Notes under the pieces: generated by a model
Databases searched by the model: none
What the model saw: only the letters and a program-made list of their open reading frames with translations
Told to the model about the DNA's origin: nothing
Translations under genes and position numbers: made by a program
In this document: piece after piece, positions 50,362-59,666 of the stretch
How positions within the stretch are numbered: the stretch's first letter is position 1
How the letters are laid out: each line of letters starts with the position of its first letter
Source: Streptomyces atroolivaceus
GTDB lineage: Bacteria > Actinomycetota > Actinomycetes > Streptomycetales > Streptomycetaceae
Reading direction: 5' to 3'
Assembly (NCBI RefSeq): GCF_000717025.1
Contig: NZ_JNXG01000016.1
Coordinates: forward strand, 1-64,000
DNA length: 64,000 nucleotides

Positions 50362-51228
50362 TCACGTCACGCACACCAGGTAGCGGAAGACGTTCGGCAT
50401 CCACACCGTGCCGTCGGGCCGCAGATGCGGATGCAGGGCCTCCGCGACCTCCTTCTCCACCTGCGTGCGGTCCGTCGCCCGCATCGCCGTGTCGAACAGC
50501 CCGGTCGACAGCAGGCCGCGCACCGCGCTGTCCACGTCCGCGTAGCCGAACGGGCAGGACACCCGGCCCGAGCCGTCCGGCTTGAGCCCGGCTCGCGCGG
50601 CGACCTCCTCCAGGTCGTCGCGGAGCGCCGGCCGCCAGCCCTTCCCGGAGCGCGGCGCGCGCGCCGACTCGGTGAGCCGGGCCGCCACCCGCAGCACCGG
50701 AGCCGTGGCACACCGTTCAGGGGGACCCCAGCCGGCCAGCACCACGGTCGCTCCCCGCACGGCCAGCGGTACGGCGGAGGCCAGCGCGGGTGCGAGCCCC
50801 TCGGAGTCTCCGTCCGCGCAGCCGATCGGCTGGAAGGCCGTCAGCAGGTTGTACGGCGCCTCGCCGTCCGGGGCGGCCGCCGTGATGCCGCCGACGAGCC
50901 TCGCCCGCGGATCCGTACGGCCGGGGCCCGCTTCCCGCCCCGGATCGGAAGCGAGGCGCTCGCGGGCCAGGGCCAGCCGTTCGCGGTCGTCTTCGACGCC
51001 GGTGACACGCGCCCCGCGCGAGGCCGCGATCAGCAGCGCGAGCCCGGTACCGCAGCCGAGGGAGAGCATCCGCGTACCGGCCCCGACCTCGAGGCGCTCG
51101 TACACCGCCTCGTAGAGGGGTGCCAGCATGCGCTCCTGGATCTCGGCCCAGTCGCGGGCACGGGTACCGGCGTCCACCGGAGCGGACGAGTCCGCGTACC
51201 TGTGGTGCCGGACGAGCGTAGGTGTCAT
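50362..51228 (-). CDS. SAM-dependent methyltransferase, unknown substrate
   Basis: 288 residues from the ATG at 51228. Class I motif I is MLSLGCGTGLALLIAASRGA, with GVEDDRERLALARERL as the acidic post-I loop. The C-terminal half (VSCPFGYADVDSAVRGLLSTGLFDTAM) resembles ubiE/UbiG-type proteins. Conserved in Streptomyces beside ffh; substrate unknown. The frame remains open to 51309, but codon use and a typical beginning favour MTPTLVRHHRY. Confidence 0.85.
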   Translation of the reverse strand: MTPTLVRHHRYADSSAPVDAGTRARDWAEIQERMLAPLYEAVYERLEVGAGTRMLSLGCGTGLALLIAASRGARVTGVEDDRERLALARERLASDPGREAGPGRTDPRARLVGGITAAAPDGEAPYNLLTAFQPIGCADGDSEGLAPALASAVPLAVRGATVVLAGWGPPERCATAPVLRVAARLTESARAPRSGKGWRPALRDDLEEVAARAGLKPDGSGRVSCPFGYADVDSAVRGLLSTGLFDTAMRATDRTQVEKEVAEALHPHLRPDGTVWMPNVFRYLVCVT

Positions 51229-51749
51229 GGAATGCGCCCCAATCCGCCGTGAGGTCGGTCGTGCCCGAGTGAGGTCCCCCATGTCTATGTGCTGTGTCTG
51301 TGTGCCCACAGCCCCCGTATGTCAGAGAACTCCGCATCGGCGGTCCCGTCCAGAGGTCGGACGGGGTGGGATGGCATTGCTTGCGTGCTCCGGTCGTGCG
51401 CCCCCGGGCGCAGCGTGACCGATGCGGGCGCCGGGAACAGCACCGCTGCTGCTCGCTTCCTCACAGTCTTACCCGACACGCGGGGCGCAGCACGTCGAGC
51501 GCCCCCGCGCCGGGCCGCGACCGGTGTACGGCCGTCGCTCCGTGCCCGGTAGTGTCGCCCGAGGGGTGCCCGTCCGCGCCGGTGCGTACGCGTTGCTACG
51601 TACCACCTTGGTGCGAGCTGTGAGACTTCTCCGCTGATCTGCGCACCCGCCCTCGTCCGGACGCATCAAGGGCAACTGACTGGTACGTGCAAATTATTTG
51701 AGATGCCCCGGAATAGGAACACCGGAGCACTCAGGCTCGTTGTCACGAC
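51229..51749. other. Divergent intergenic region (methyltransferase / SprT-like gene)
   Basis: 521 bp between divergent genes with no gene I can support. It is less GC-biased near 51650-51720 (an AAATTATTTGAGAT stretch at 51689-51702), which likely marks the promoter of the SprT-like gene. No repeats or structured RNA recognised. Confidence 0.5.
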
Positions 51750-52343
51750 GTGAGCACGACACCACCTGTACTTGCCGCAGAGCTGGCACAGGCGTGGGCC
51801 GACATTCAGCGGTACCACCCCGAGCTGCCCGATCTTGCCGCGCCAGAGTCCCTGATCGGAGAGTCCTCGTCCGCCTGTGGCGCCGAGCTCTCCTTCGAAC
51901 GGCTGCTCCATGAGGCAGTCCACGGCATCGCCGCCGCGAGAGGTGTCCGGGACACCTCCCGCGCAGGCCGCTACCACAACCGACGCTTCCTCGCGATCGC
52001 CGAGGAGCTGGGCCTCGATCATGCCGAGGAACCCCACCCCAGCAGCGGATTCTCGCTGGTGACGCTCAATCCCGAGGCCAAACGCAGATACCGCCCGACG
52101 ACGGAAAGGCTGCAGCGCGCGCTCAAGGCGCACACGGTCGCCACCGCCGCGGACACCAAGCGCTCGTTCCGCGGCCCAGCCGCGCGGCACGGCTCCTCCG
52201 GAGGAGGGGTGCGGGTCAAGGCCGTCTGTGACTGCGGGCGCAACGTCCGCGTCGTTCCCTCGGTCCTCGCCCAGGCCCCGATCGTCTGCGGCGGCTGCGG
52301 CAAGCCCTTCCGTATCCCCGAAGCGGCGGTCGCGGTGGGGTGA
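51750..52343 (+). CDS. SprT-like zinc metalloprotease-like protein with C-terminal zinc ribbon
   Basis: 197 residues, GTG start at 51750. It has a gluzincin-type HEAVH (His54, Glu55, His58) in [14 protein letters not shown], followed by [19 protein letters not shown], where the second His may be a further ligand. A C-terminal zinc ribbon has CDCG and CGGCGKPF. This layout resembles SprT/Spartan-type proteins, which in eukaryotes act on DNA-protein crosslinks; bacterial roles are poorly known. It ends 155 bp before rpsP. Confidence 0.75.
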   Translation: MSTTPPVLAAELAQAWADIQRYHPELPDLAAPESLIGESSSACGAELSFERLLHEAVHGIAAARGVRDTSRAGRYHNRRFLAIAEELGLDHAEEPHPSSGFSLVTLNPEAKRRYRPTTERLQRALKAHTVATAADTKRSFRGPAARHGSSGGGVRVKAVCDCGRNVRVVPSVLAQAPIVCGGCGKPFRIPEAAVAVG

Positions 52344-52498
52344 CCCGATGCGGTGTGGCACAATGGTCAGCTGTACTCGACAGTCGCATAGGACCCCTCT
52401 CTCCTCCGGCTGACGCGTCCATCGGGCACCCGAGTACCGCAACCCCACGTGGCATCTTTTGTGCCCAACCACGTCAGAGACCAGGAGACACCACTTCC

Positions 52499-52939
52499 GT
52501 GGCAGTCAAGATCAAGCTGAAGCGTCTGGGCAAGATCCGTTCGCCTCACTACCGCATCGTCGTCGCCGACTCCCGTACCCGCCGTGACGGCAGGGCCATC
52601 GAGGAGATCGGCCTGTACCACCCGGTGCAGAACCCGTCCCGCATCGAGGTCAACGCAGAGCGCGCGCAGTACTGGCTGTCCGTCGGCGCCCAGCCGACCG
52701 AGCCGGTCCTCGCGATCCTGAAGCTCACCGGTGACTGGCAGGCCCACAAGGGTCTTCCGGCCCCCGCGCCGCTGCTCCAGCCGGAGCCCAAGGCCGACAA
52801 GCGCGCCCTGTTCGAGGCCCTGGCCACGGACGGCGACGAGGCCAAGGGTGAGGCCATCACCCAGAAGGCCAAGAAGTCGGACAAGAAGGCGGACGAGGCG
52901 GCTGACGCTGCTGCGTCCACCGAGTCGACCGAGGCCTGA
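52499..52939 (+). CDS. rpsP: 30S ribosomal protein S16
   Basis: 146 residues from the GTG at 52499 (AGGAG upstream). S16 core ([24 protein letters not shown] in two blocks; [13 protein letters not shown]) plus an Ala/Lys-rich C-terminal extension of about 45 residues typical of actinobacteria. First gene of rpsP-khpA-rimM-trmD-rplS; khpA starts 2 bp later. Confidence 0.98.
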   Translation: MAVKIKLKRLGKIRSPHYRIVVADSRTRRDGRAIEEIGLYHPVQNPSRIEVNAERAQYWLSVGAQPTEPVLAILKLTGDWQAHKGLPAPAPLLQPEPKADKRALFEALATDGDEAKGEAITQKAKKSDKKADEAADAAASTESTEA

Positions 52940-52941
52940 GC

Positions 52942-53181
52942 ATGCTCGAGGAGGCTCTTGAGCACCTCGTGAAGGGCATCGTCGACAACCCCGACGATGT
53001 GCAGGTCGCCTCGCGTGACCTGCGCCGTGGACGCGTGCTCGAGGTCCGGGTTCACCCCGACGACCTCGGCAAGGTGATCGGCCGTAACGGTCGCACCGCG
53101 CGCGCCCTGCGTACCGTCGTGGGTGCCATCGGCGGCCGTGGTATCCGTGTCGACCTCGTCGATGTGGATCAGGTTCGCTGA
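52942..53181 (+). CDS. khpA: KH-domain RNA-binding protein KhpA
   Basis: 79 residues, a single type II KH domain with GxxG loop in VIGRNGRTARALRTVV (about 48-63). KhpA homologues bind RNA and, with KhpB in Firmicutes, affect division and translation. It lies 2 bp after rpsP. A UUCG-loop hairpin follows, before rimM. Confidence 0.95.
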   Translation: MLEEALEHLVKGIVDNPDDVQVASRDLRRGRVLEVRVHPDDLGKVIGRNGRTARALRTVVGAIGGRGIRVDLVDVDQVR

Positions 53182-53201
53182 AAGAGTTGAACACCGGCCG
53201 G

Positions 53202-53236
53202 GGCCGGGGAGGGCTTTCGAGCCGTCCCCGGCCTTT
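53202..53236 (+). terminator. UUCG-loop hairpin between khpA and rimM
   Basis: GGCCGGGGA pairs with TCCCCGGCC; after one mismatch, GGCT and AGCC close a TTCG tetraloop (53216-53219). TTTG follows. It lies inside a ribosomal operon, so it may act as a partial terminator or processing signal that lowers rimM-trmD relative to rpsP. Confidence 0.85.
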
Positions 53237-53286
53237 GTCGTCCGTACATGACCACCTCCTCAGCAAGAGATCACGGGAGAAGTAGC

Positions 53287-53898
53287 GTGCAGTTGGTAGT
53301 TGCGCGGATCGGTCGCGCCCATGGCATCAAGGGCGAGGTCACCGTCGAGGTGCGCACCGACGAGCCAGAGCTCCGGCTCGGTCCCGGGGCCGTGCTGGCG
53401 ACGGAGCCCGCCCACACGGGGCCGCTGACCATCGAGACCGGCCGTGTGCACAGCGGCAGGCTGCTGCTGCGGTTCGAGGGAGTGCGCGACCGTACGGGCG
53501 CGGAGGCGCTGCGCAACACGCTTCTGATCGCCGAGGTGGACCCGTCGGAACTGCCCGAGGACCCCGAGGAGTTCTACGACCACCAGTTGATGGACCTCGA
53601 CGTCGTCCTCGCCGACGGTACGGAGATCGGGCGGATCACCGAGATCACGCACCTGCCGTCCCAGGACCTGTTCATCGTGGAACGGCCGGACGGCAGCGAG
53701 GTGATGATCCCGTTCGTCGAGGAGATCGTCTCCGAGATCGATCTGGAGGAGCAGCGGGCCGTGATCACTCCGCCGCCGGGACTGATCGACGAGAGCGAAG
53801 CCGTGATCGCCTCCACGCGTGACGAGACCGAGGGTGAGGCCGAGGGTGAGGCGGCCGAAGGCGACGCCGCAGGTGACGGGAAGAGGGACGGTGCGTGA
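53287..53898 (+). CDS. rimM: Ribosome maturation factor RimM
   Basis: 203 residues from the GTG at 53287 (GGGAGAAG upstream). RimM motifs: [18 protein letters not shown] at the N-terminus, [13 protein letters not shown] and [23 protein letters not shown] in the PRC-barrel domain, followed by an acidic Ala/Glu-rich tail. It helps assemble the 30S head with S19. The stop overlaps the trmD start. Confidence 0.97.
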   Translation: MQLVVARIGRAHGIKGEVTVEVRTDEPELRLGPGAVLATEPAHTGPLTIETGRVHSGRLLLRFEGVRDRTGAEALRNTLLIAEVDPSELPEDPEEFYDHQLMDLDVVLADGTEIGRITEITHLPSQDLFIVERPDGSEVMIPFVEEIVSEIDLEEQRAVITPPPGLIDESEAVIASTRDETEGEAEGEAAEGDAAGDGKRDGA

Positions 53899-54719
53899 TG
53901 CGGCTCGACGTCGTCACGATCTTCCCCGAGTACCTGGAACCCCTGAACGTCTCGCTCGTCGGCAAGGCGCGCGCCCGGGGGCGTCTCGACGTACATATCC
54001 ATGACCTGAGGGACTGGACCTACGACCGGCACAACACGGTGGACGACACCCCCTACGGCGGTGGCCCCGGCATGGTCATGAAGACCGAACCCTGGGGCGA
54101 GGCGCTGGACGACGCGCTGGCCGGCGGATACGAGGCCGGGGCGCACTCCCCGGTCCTCGTGGTGCCCACACCCAGTGGCAGGCCCTTCACCCAGGAGCTC
54201 GCCGTCGAGCTCTCGGAACGGCCGTGGCTGATCTTCACCCCCGCCCGTTACGAGGGCATCGACCGCCGGGTGATGGACGAGTACGCGACCCGGATGCCGG
54301 TCATCGAGGTGTCCATCGGGGACTACGTCCTGGCGGGCGGGGAAGCCGCCGTCCTGGTCATCACCGAGGCCGTCGCCAGGCTCCTGCCCGGAGTGCTCGG
54401 CAACGCCGAGTCGCACCGCGACGACTCCTTCGCGCCCGGGGCCATGGCCGACCTGCTCGAGGGACCGGTCTACACGAAGCCCCCCGAGTGGCGTGGGCGC
54501 GGTATTCCGGAGGTGCTGCTCAGCGGCCATCACGGCCGGATCGCGCGCTGGCGACGGGACGAGGCCTTCCGCCGTACCGCTCGCAACAGGCCTGACCTCA
54601 TCGAGCGTTGCGAGGCGTCCGGCTTCGACAAGAAGGACCGGGAGATGCTCTCCATCCTCGGATGGTCCCCGGAGCCCGGAGGACGATTTTGGCGCAGGCC
54701 TGACGCCGTGGAAGAATAG
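53898..54719 (+). CDS. trmD: tRNA (guanine37-N1)-methyltransferase
   Basis: 273 residues from the ATG at 53898, overlapping the rimM stop by one base; a GTG one codon earlier is possible. SPOUT knot motifs: [42 protein letters not shown], and ESHRDDSF. It methylates G37 next to the anticodon and prevents +1 frameshifting. Confidence 0.97.
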   Translation: MRLDVVTIFPEYLEPLNVSLVGKARARGRLDVHIHDLRDWTYDRHNTVDDTPYGGGPGMVMKTEPWGEALDDALAGGYEAGAHSPVLVVPTPSGRPFTQELAVELSERPWLIFTPARYEGIDRRVMDEYATRMPVIEVSIGDYVLAGGEAAVLVITEAVARLLPGVLGNAESHRDDSFAPGAMADLLEGPVYTKPPEWRGRGIPEVLLSGHHGRIARWRRDEAFRRTARNRPDLIERCEASGFDKKDREMLSILGWSPEPGGRFWRRPDAVEE

Positions 54720-54843
54720 GCCCGCTGTACGTCCGGCGTGCGCCCCTGCCACAGGGGGACAGACGCCCGCCCGACGGCAACAGCATCCGAACTTCACTCT
54801 CTCCCGTCGATGACCTGTGGCATCGGCGAAGAAAGCAGACAAC

Positions 54844-55194
54844 ATGACTTCCCTGCTCGATGGCGTCAACGCCGCCTCGCTCCGTACCGACCTCCCGGCG
54901 TTCCGCCCCGGTGACACCGTCAACGTCCACGTGCGCGTGATCGAGGGCAACCGCTCCCGTATCCAGCAGTTCAAGGGCATCGTCATCCGTCGCCAGGGCT
55001 CGGGCATCAGCGAGACCTTCACGGTCCGCAAGGTCTCCTTCAGCGTCGGCGTCGAGCGCACCTTCCCGGTGCACAGCCCGATCTTCGAGAAGATCGAGCT
55101 CGTCACCCGCGGTGACGTCCGTCGCGCCAAGCTGTACTTCCTCCGTGAGCTCCGCGGCAAGGCCGCGAAGATCAAGGAGAAGCGCGACCGCTGA
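54844..55194 (+). CDS. rplS: 50S ribosomal protein L19
   Basis: 116 residues from the ATG at 54844, the usual family length. Motifs: [51 protein letters not shown], and [19 protein letters not shown]. It is separated from trmD by 124 bp that includes the ribosome binding site. Confidence 0.98.
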   Translation: MTSLLDGVNAASLRTDLPAFRPGDTVNVHVRVIEGNRSRIQQFKGIVIRRQGSGISETFTVRKVSFSVGVERTFPVHSPIFEKIELVTRGDVRRAKLYFLRELRGKAAKIKEKRDR

Positions 55195-55239
55195 TTCACC
55201 TCCGGCGTCCACAGCGTGGCCCGATAGGATTCGGCCCCG

Positions 55240-56013
55240 ATGGACACGGAAGCACAGCACATGGAGCGCGATCTTTCCTCCGGCCCCGAAGAGGGGGCGG
55301 AGGAGGGGTCGCGCTCCACGCATGTCCCGGACCGGTCGCCCGCATCGATGTCCTGGGGGCGGACCGTCTTCCTGGGCATGCTCTGCACCCTCGCTCTGCT
55401 GCTCTTCAGCACTTTCGTGCTGCAGCCCTTCCTCATCCCGAGCGGCTCGATGCAGCCCACGCTGCGGGTCGGGGACCGGGTCCTGGTCAACAAACTGGCG
55501 TACCGTTTCGGCTCGGAGCCCCGGCGCGGCGACGTGGTGGTCTTCGACGGCACCGGATCCTTCGTGCAGGAGACGGCGCCCGGGGGGAACGCCGTCGGCG
55601 CGCTGCTTCAAGGGGCGGCGGCCTCCCTGGGACTTGCCGAGCCGGCCGGGTCCGACTTCGTCAAGCGGGTGGTGGGCGTGGGGGGCGACCGTGTGGTGTG
55701 CTGCGACGAGCGGGGGAGGCTCGAGGTGAACGGCGCTCCGGTCGACGAGGAGTTCCTGTACCCGGGCGACCGCCCGTCCCAGGTCGCCTTCGACATCGTG
55801 GTGCCCGACGGCAGACTGTGGGTGATGGGCGACCACCGCAGCAACTCGCGGGACTCCCGAGACCATCTGGGTCAGCCCGGGGGCGGCATGGTGCCCGTCG
55901 AGCGCGTGATCGGAAGGGTCGACTGGCTCGGCTGGCCGCTCGGCAGGCTCGGCTCCCTGGAGGGCACCGACGCCTTCACCGGTATACGGCCGGCGGACGG
56001 GGACCATGGGTAA
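55240..56013 (+). CDS. sipW: Type I signal peptidase (first of four)
   Basis: 257 residues. One N-terminal transmembrane segment (TVFLGMLCTLALLLFSTFVL, about 44-63), then box B PSGSMQPTL with the catalytic Ser, box D DFVKRVVGVGGD with the general-base Lys, and box E MGDHRSNSRDSR. It cleaves signal peptides from exported preproteins. It overlaps the next sip gene by 8 bp. The symbol follows the Streptomyces sipW-X-Y-Z order and is inferred from position. Confidence 0.92.
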   Translation: MDTEAQHMERDLSSGPEEGAEEGSRSTHVPDRSPASMSWGRTVFLGMLCTLALLLFSTFVLQPFLIPSGSMQPTLRVGDRVLVNKLAYRFGSEPRRGDVVVFDGTGSFVQETAPGGNAVGALLQGAAASLGLAEPAGSDFVKRVVGVGGDRVVCCDERGRLEVNGAPVDEEFLYPGDRPSQVAFDIVVPDGRLWVMGDHRSNSRDSRDHLGQPGGGMVPVERVIGRVDWLGWPLGRLGSLEGTDAFTGIRPADGDHG

Positions 56014-57064
56014 CCGGGGGCGCAAGCGGGGAGCACCGGACACGGGCCCGCCGCTGCCCACCGGGTCGAGGCCGACCACCGGCCGCTCACTGCCCACGCG
56101 GGCGGAACGCCGCAGGCTCGCCCGCAAGGTGAAGCGCCGCAGACGCCGGTCCGCGATCAAGGAGATACCGCTCCTCGTCCTCGTCGCGCTGCTGATCGCG
56201 CTGGTGCTCAAGACCTTCCTCGTCCAGGCTTTCGTGATCCCCTCCGGCTCGATGGAACAGACCATCCGGATCGGTGACCGGGTGCTGGTGGACAAGCTGA
56301 CCCCCTGGTTCGGGTCGGAACCGCAGCGTGGCGACGTCGTCGTCTTCAAGGACCCGGGCGGCTGGCTGCAGAAGGAGAACACCCCTGCCGAAGACCCTCC
56401 CGCCGGGGTGAAACAGGTCAAGGAGCTGCTGACCTTCATCGGACTTCTGCCCTCCGAGGACGAGCAGGACCTGATCAAGCGCGTGGTGGCCGTCGGGGGC
56501 GACACCGTGAAGTGCTGTGGCGCCGACGGGCGGATCACGGTCAACGGGGTGGGGCTCGACGAGCCGTACCTGAATCCCGGCGATGTGCCCTCCACCCTCG
56601 AATTCGAGGTAAAGGTTCCCCGAGGCCGCATCTTCGTGATGGGCGACCACCGGTCGAACTCCGCGGACTCGCGCTTCCACCTCGACAAACCGGGCGAGGG
56701 CACGGTCTCGGAGGACGAGGTCGTGGGGCGGGCCGTGGTGATCGCCTGGCCGTTCGGGCACTGGCGCAGGCTGGAAGAGCCCGGAACGTACGCCTCCGTA
56801 CCCGACGGGAGCGCCGGAGCGACGGCCGCGGCGCCCCCGTCGAATAGTGTGTCCTCCCAGGATCACAACGGAATGGACCTGCTCCCGACCCCTGCGGAAC
56901 TCCCGCTCGTTATGGGAGTGGTGGGCCTGCGCCGAATCGGGCGCGGGCAGTGGCACGGAGTGAGGAGTGGATGTGGGGGATTTGGCGGTCGGCGCACGAT
57001 CCGGACACGACGGACCCGAGGACCGGCCTGCGAGCGACGGGGTCCCGGTGGAGGCGGCGAGTGA
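56006..57064 (+). CDS. sipX: Type I signal peptidase (second of four) with long C-terminal extension
   Basis: 352 residues. A very basic N-terminus (RRRLARKVKRRRRR), a transmembrane segment (IPLLVLVALLIALVLKTFLV), box B PSGSMEQTI, box D DLIKRVVAVGGD, box E MGDHRSNSADSR. After the catalytic domain the frame continues about 85 residues, ending in a Gly/Arg-rich stretch that overlaps the next gene by 98 bp in another frame. The overlap is unusually long for this cluster. Confidence 0.92.
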   Translation: MGNRGRKRGAPDTGPPLPTGSRPTTGRSLPTRAERRRLARKVKRRRRRSAIKEIPLLVLVALLIALVLKTFLVQAFVIPSGSMEQTIRIGDRVLVDKLTPWFGSEPQRGDVVVFKDPGGWLQKENTPAEDPPAGVKQVKELLTFIGLLPSEDEQDLIKRVVAVGGDTVKCCGADGRITVNGVGLDEPYLNPGDVPSTLEFEVKVPRGRIFVMGDHRSNSADSRFHLDKPGEGTVSEDEVVGRAVVIAWPFGHWRRLEEPGTYASVPDGSAGATAAAPPSNSVSSQDHNGMDLLPTPAELPLVMGVVGLRRIGRGQWHGVRSGCGGFGGRRTIRTRRTRGPACERRGPGGGGE

Positions 57065-57863
57065 CGGCGAGTCCCCGGACGGCGGCAGCACGGCGGTGAA
57101 GAAGCCCCGTTCGTTCTGGAAGGAGCTGCCGCTCCTCATCGGCATCGCGCTCATTCTCGCGCTGTTGATCAAGACCTTCCTGGTGCAGGCGTTCTCGATC
57201 CCGTCGGACTCCATGCAGAACACCCTGCAGAGGGGTGACCGGGTGCTGGTCGACAAGCTGACCCCGTGGTTCGGCTCGGAACCGGAGCGCGGAGAAGTCG
57301 TGGTCTTCCACGACCCGGGCGGCTGGCTGGAGGACACCGCGACGCCCGAGCCCAACGCGGTGCAGAAGTTCCTGAGCTTCATCGGGCTGATGCCGTCCGC
57401 CGAGGAGAAGGACCTGATCAAGAGGGTCATCGCAGTCGGCGGCGACACCGTGGAGTGCAAGAAGAACGGGCCGGTGACGGTCAACGGCAAGGCGCTCGAC
57501 GACAAGTCGTTCATCTTCGCGGGCAACAGCGCCTGCGACGACGAGCCCTTCGGGCCGATCCACGTGCCCGAGGGCCGCATCTGGGTGATGGGTGACCACC
57601 GGCAGAATTCGCTGGACTCCCGTTACCACCAGGAGCTCCCCGGTCAGGGCACGGTGTCCACGGACGAGGTGGTCGGGCGGGCCGTCGTGGTGGCCTGGCC
57701 GATCAACCGCTGGGCGACGCTCCCGGTGCCGAGTACGTTCGACCAGCCCGGCCTGAACGCGGCTGCCGCTGCCGCCGTGCCCGGAGCACTGGGTGTGGCC
57801 GGAGCGCTGCCCCTCGTGTTCTGGCGTCGCCGCAGGCTGACCCGTGGGCATACCGCCAGGTAG
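56967..57863 (+). CDS. sipY: Type I signal peptidase (third of four)
   Basis: 298 residues, GTG start at 56967. Transmembrane segment LPLLIGIALILALLIKTFLV, box B PSDSMQNTL, box D DLIKRVIAVGGD, box E MGDHRQNSLDSRYH. A second hydrophobic segment near the C-terminus (AAAVPGALGVAGALPLVFW) followed by RRRRLTRG gives a two-anchor topology. The start is inside sipX. Confidence 0.93.
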   Translation: MDVGDLAVGARSGHDGPEDRPASDGVPVEAASDGESPDGGSTAVKKPRSFWKELPLLIGIALILALLIKTFLVQAFSIPSDSMQNTLQRGDRVLVDKLTPWFGSEPERGEVVVFHDPGGWLEDTATPEPNAVQKFLSFIGLMPSAEEKDLIKRVIAVGGDTVECKKNGPVTVNGKALDDKSFIFAGNSACDDEPFGPIHVPEGRIWVMGDHRQNSLDSRYHQELPGQGTVSTDEVVGRAVVVAWPINRWATLPVPSTFDQPGLNAAAAAAVPGALGVAGALPLVFWRRRRLTRGHTAR

Positions 57864-57913
57864 GGTGCCGACTCGGATCAGCGATTGTCGATCTCCGATG
57901 GGGGAGCGCTGGG

Positions 57914-58684
57914 ATGAGTGGATCAGGAAGTCACGACGGCCGCGGCCGGCTCGGCAACGTGTTGTCGAATCTGGCCGTGGCCGTCGGCTGCGTGCTCTTC
58001 CTCGGTGGATTCGCCTGGGGAGCGGTGGTGTACAAGCCGTACACCGTGCCGACCGACTCGATGGCACCGACGGTGAACGCCGGCGACAGGGTGCTCGCGG
58101 AGCGGATCGAGGGCGGCGATGTGCGGCGTGGAGACGTGGTCGTCTTCACCGACTCGACGTGGGGGGCCGTCCCCATGGTGAAGCGCGTCGTCGGTGTGGG
58201 TGGCGACACGATCGCCTGCTGTGACAAGGGCGGACGGCTCACCGTCAACGGCGAACCCATTGAGGAACCGTATCTGCGGGCCAAGGGCGCCTCGTCGCTC
58301 ACCTCGGCGGACGGGGCTCCGGCCTCTCCCCAGAGCTTCACGGCCGATGTGCCCGAGGGTCAGCTCTTCCTCCTCGGGGACGAGCGCAGCACCTCGTTGG
58401 ACTCCCGCGTCCATCTGGAGGACCCGGGCCAGGGCTCGGTGCCGCGCAGCGCCGTCCAGGCGCGGGTGGACGCCGTCGCATGGCCCATGAACGGCATGAT
58501 CGGCCGGCCCGAGGCCTTCGCGGCCCTGCCCGGAGGTGTGTCGTCCGACGGGCCGCTGCCAATGCAGGTGGGCGGCGTCGTTGTGGGTGCCGTGCTCATC
58601 CTCGGCGGTGCTGCCTACGGCCCGCTCGTGGCCCGCTCCGCGCGGGGGCCCAAGCGGCCGAAGGCGCCCGCCGGTGCGCACTGA
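57914..58684 (+). CDS. sipZ: Type I signal peptidase (fourth of four)
   Basis: 256 residues, ATG at 57914. Transmembrane segment (AVAVGCVLFLGGFAWGAVVY), box B PTDSMAPTV with Ser, box D VKRVVGVGGD with Lys, box E LGDERSTSLDSR. Box E has Glu instead of the His of its three neighbours (GDxR kept). A C-terminal hydrophobic segment (VGGVVVGAVLILGGAAYG) indicates a second anchor. It overlaps the Nudix gene. Confidence 0.92.
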   Translation: MSGSGSHDGRGRLGNVLSNLAVAVGCVLFLGGFAWGAVVYKPYTVPTDSMAPTVNAGDRVLAERIEGGDVRRGDVVVFTDSTWGAVPMVKRVVGVGGDTIACCDKGGRLTVNGEPIEEPYLRAKGASSLTSADGAPASPQSFTADVPEGQLFLLGDERSTSLDSRVHLEDPGQGSVPRSAVQARVDAVAWPMNGMIGRPEAFAALPGGVSSDGPLPMQVGGVVVGAVLILGGAAYGPLVARSARGPKRPKAPAGAH

Positions 58685-59162
58685 GGTACGCAAGGTCGCT
58701 CGGGTGGTGCTCCTGGACCCGGACGACCGGATCCTGCTGCTGCACGGTTTCGAGCCCGAGGATCCGGCCGAGAGGTGGTGGTTCACCCCGGGCGGCGGCC
58801 TGGAGGGCGACGAGACCCGGGAGGAGGCCGCCCTTCGTGAGCTCGCTGAGGAAACCGGGATCACGGACGTCTCGATCGGTCCGCTGCTGTGGACGAGAAT
58901 CTGCTCCTTCCCGTTCGACGGGCGGCGCTGGGACCAGGACGAGTGGTACTTCCTGGGCCGTACGGCGCAGACGGCCACCGACCAGAAGGGTCTGACCGAG
59001 CTGGAGCTGCGCAGCGTCGCCGGTCTGAGGTGGTGGACTTCCGCCGAACTTCTCGCCACGCGTGAGACGGTGTACCCGACCAGGCTCGCCGGGCTGCTGC
59101 GCACGCTGCTCGACGAGGGTCCCCCGAGTGTTCCGCTGGCTCTCGCCCCCGAAATCGTCTAA
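58674..59162 (+). CDS. Nudix hydrolase
   Basis: 162 residues from the GTG at 58674, overlapping sipZ by 11 bp. It has a complete Nudix box: GGGLEGDETREEAALRELAE then ETGI (about 40-63). It hydrolyses a nucleoside diphosphate linked to another group; the substrate is unknown. Part of the sip operon by overlap. Confidence 0.93.
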   Translation: MRTEVRKVARVVLLDPDDRILLLHGFEPEDPAERWWFTPGGGLEGDETREEAALRELAEETGITDVSIGPLLWTRICSFPFDGRRWDQDEWYFLGRTAQTATDQKGLTELELRSVAGLRWWTSAELLATRETVYPTRLAGLLRTLLDEGPPSVPLALAPEIV

Positions 59163-59225
59163 TCGGCCGGGGGCGTGTGGGGCTGACGCACAATAGGGGG
59201 ACGCACGGCTGAAGGGGAACATGCC

Positions 59226-59534
59226 ATGAGTGCCGAGGACCTCGAGAAGTACGAGACCGAGATGGAGCTGAAGCTCTACCGGGAGTACCGCGATGTCGTC
59301 GGTCTGTTCAAATATGTGATCGAGACCGAACGGCGCTTCTACCTCACCAACGATTACGAGATGCAAGTGCACTCGGTCCAGGGTGAGGTGTTTTTCGAGG
59401 TATCCATGGCGGATGCGTGGGTCTGGGACATGTACAGGCCCGCCCGGTTCGTCAAGCAGGTCAGGGTCCTGACGTTCAAGGACGTGAACATCGAGGAGCT
59501 CAACAAGAGCGATCTCGAACTCCCGGGCGGCTGA
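59226..59534 (+). CDS. DUF2469 protein
   Basis: 102 residues, the complete actinobacterial DUF2469 family (MSAEDLEKYETEMELKLYRE; YLTNDYEMQVHSVQGEVFFE; DAWVWDMYRPARF). No function is known. Conserved just upstream of yraN. A strong hairpin follows 18 bp after the stop. Confidence 0.95.
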   Translation: MSAEDLEKYETEMELKLYREYRDVVGLFKYVIETERRFYLTNDYEMQVHSVQGEVFFEVSMADAWVWDMYRPARFVKQVRVLTFKDVNIEELNKSDLELPGG

Positions 59535-59551
59535 TCCCGGGCATGCTCCCC

Positions 59552-59588
59552 GATATCCCGGTTCACTCGTACGAGTGGCCGGGATATC
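59552..59588 (+). terminator. Terminator hairpin after DUF2469
   Basis: GATATCCCGG at 59552-59561 pairs with CCGGGATATC at 59579-59588, with an inner CACTCG/CGAGTG stem. It separates DUF2469 from yraN, which then needs its own promoter. Confidence 0.85.
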
Positions 59589-59666
59589 CACATCGAGCAG
59601 GTTGTCCACCAAGATCCAACCGGTCGGGCAGGGTGCGTCACTGTCGGTGCCGGAGGTGGTGCCGAT

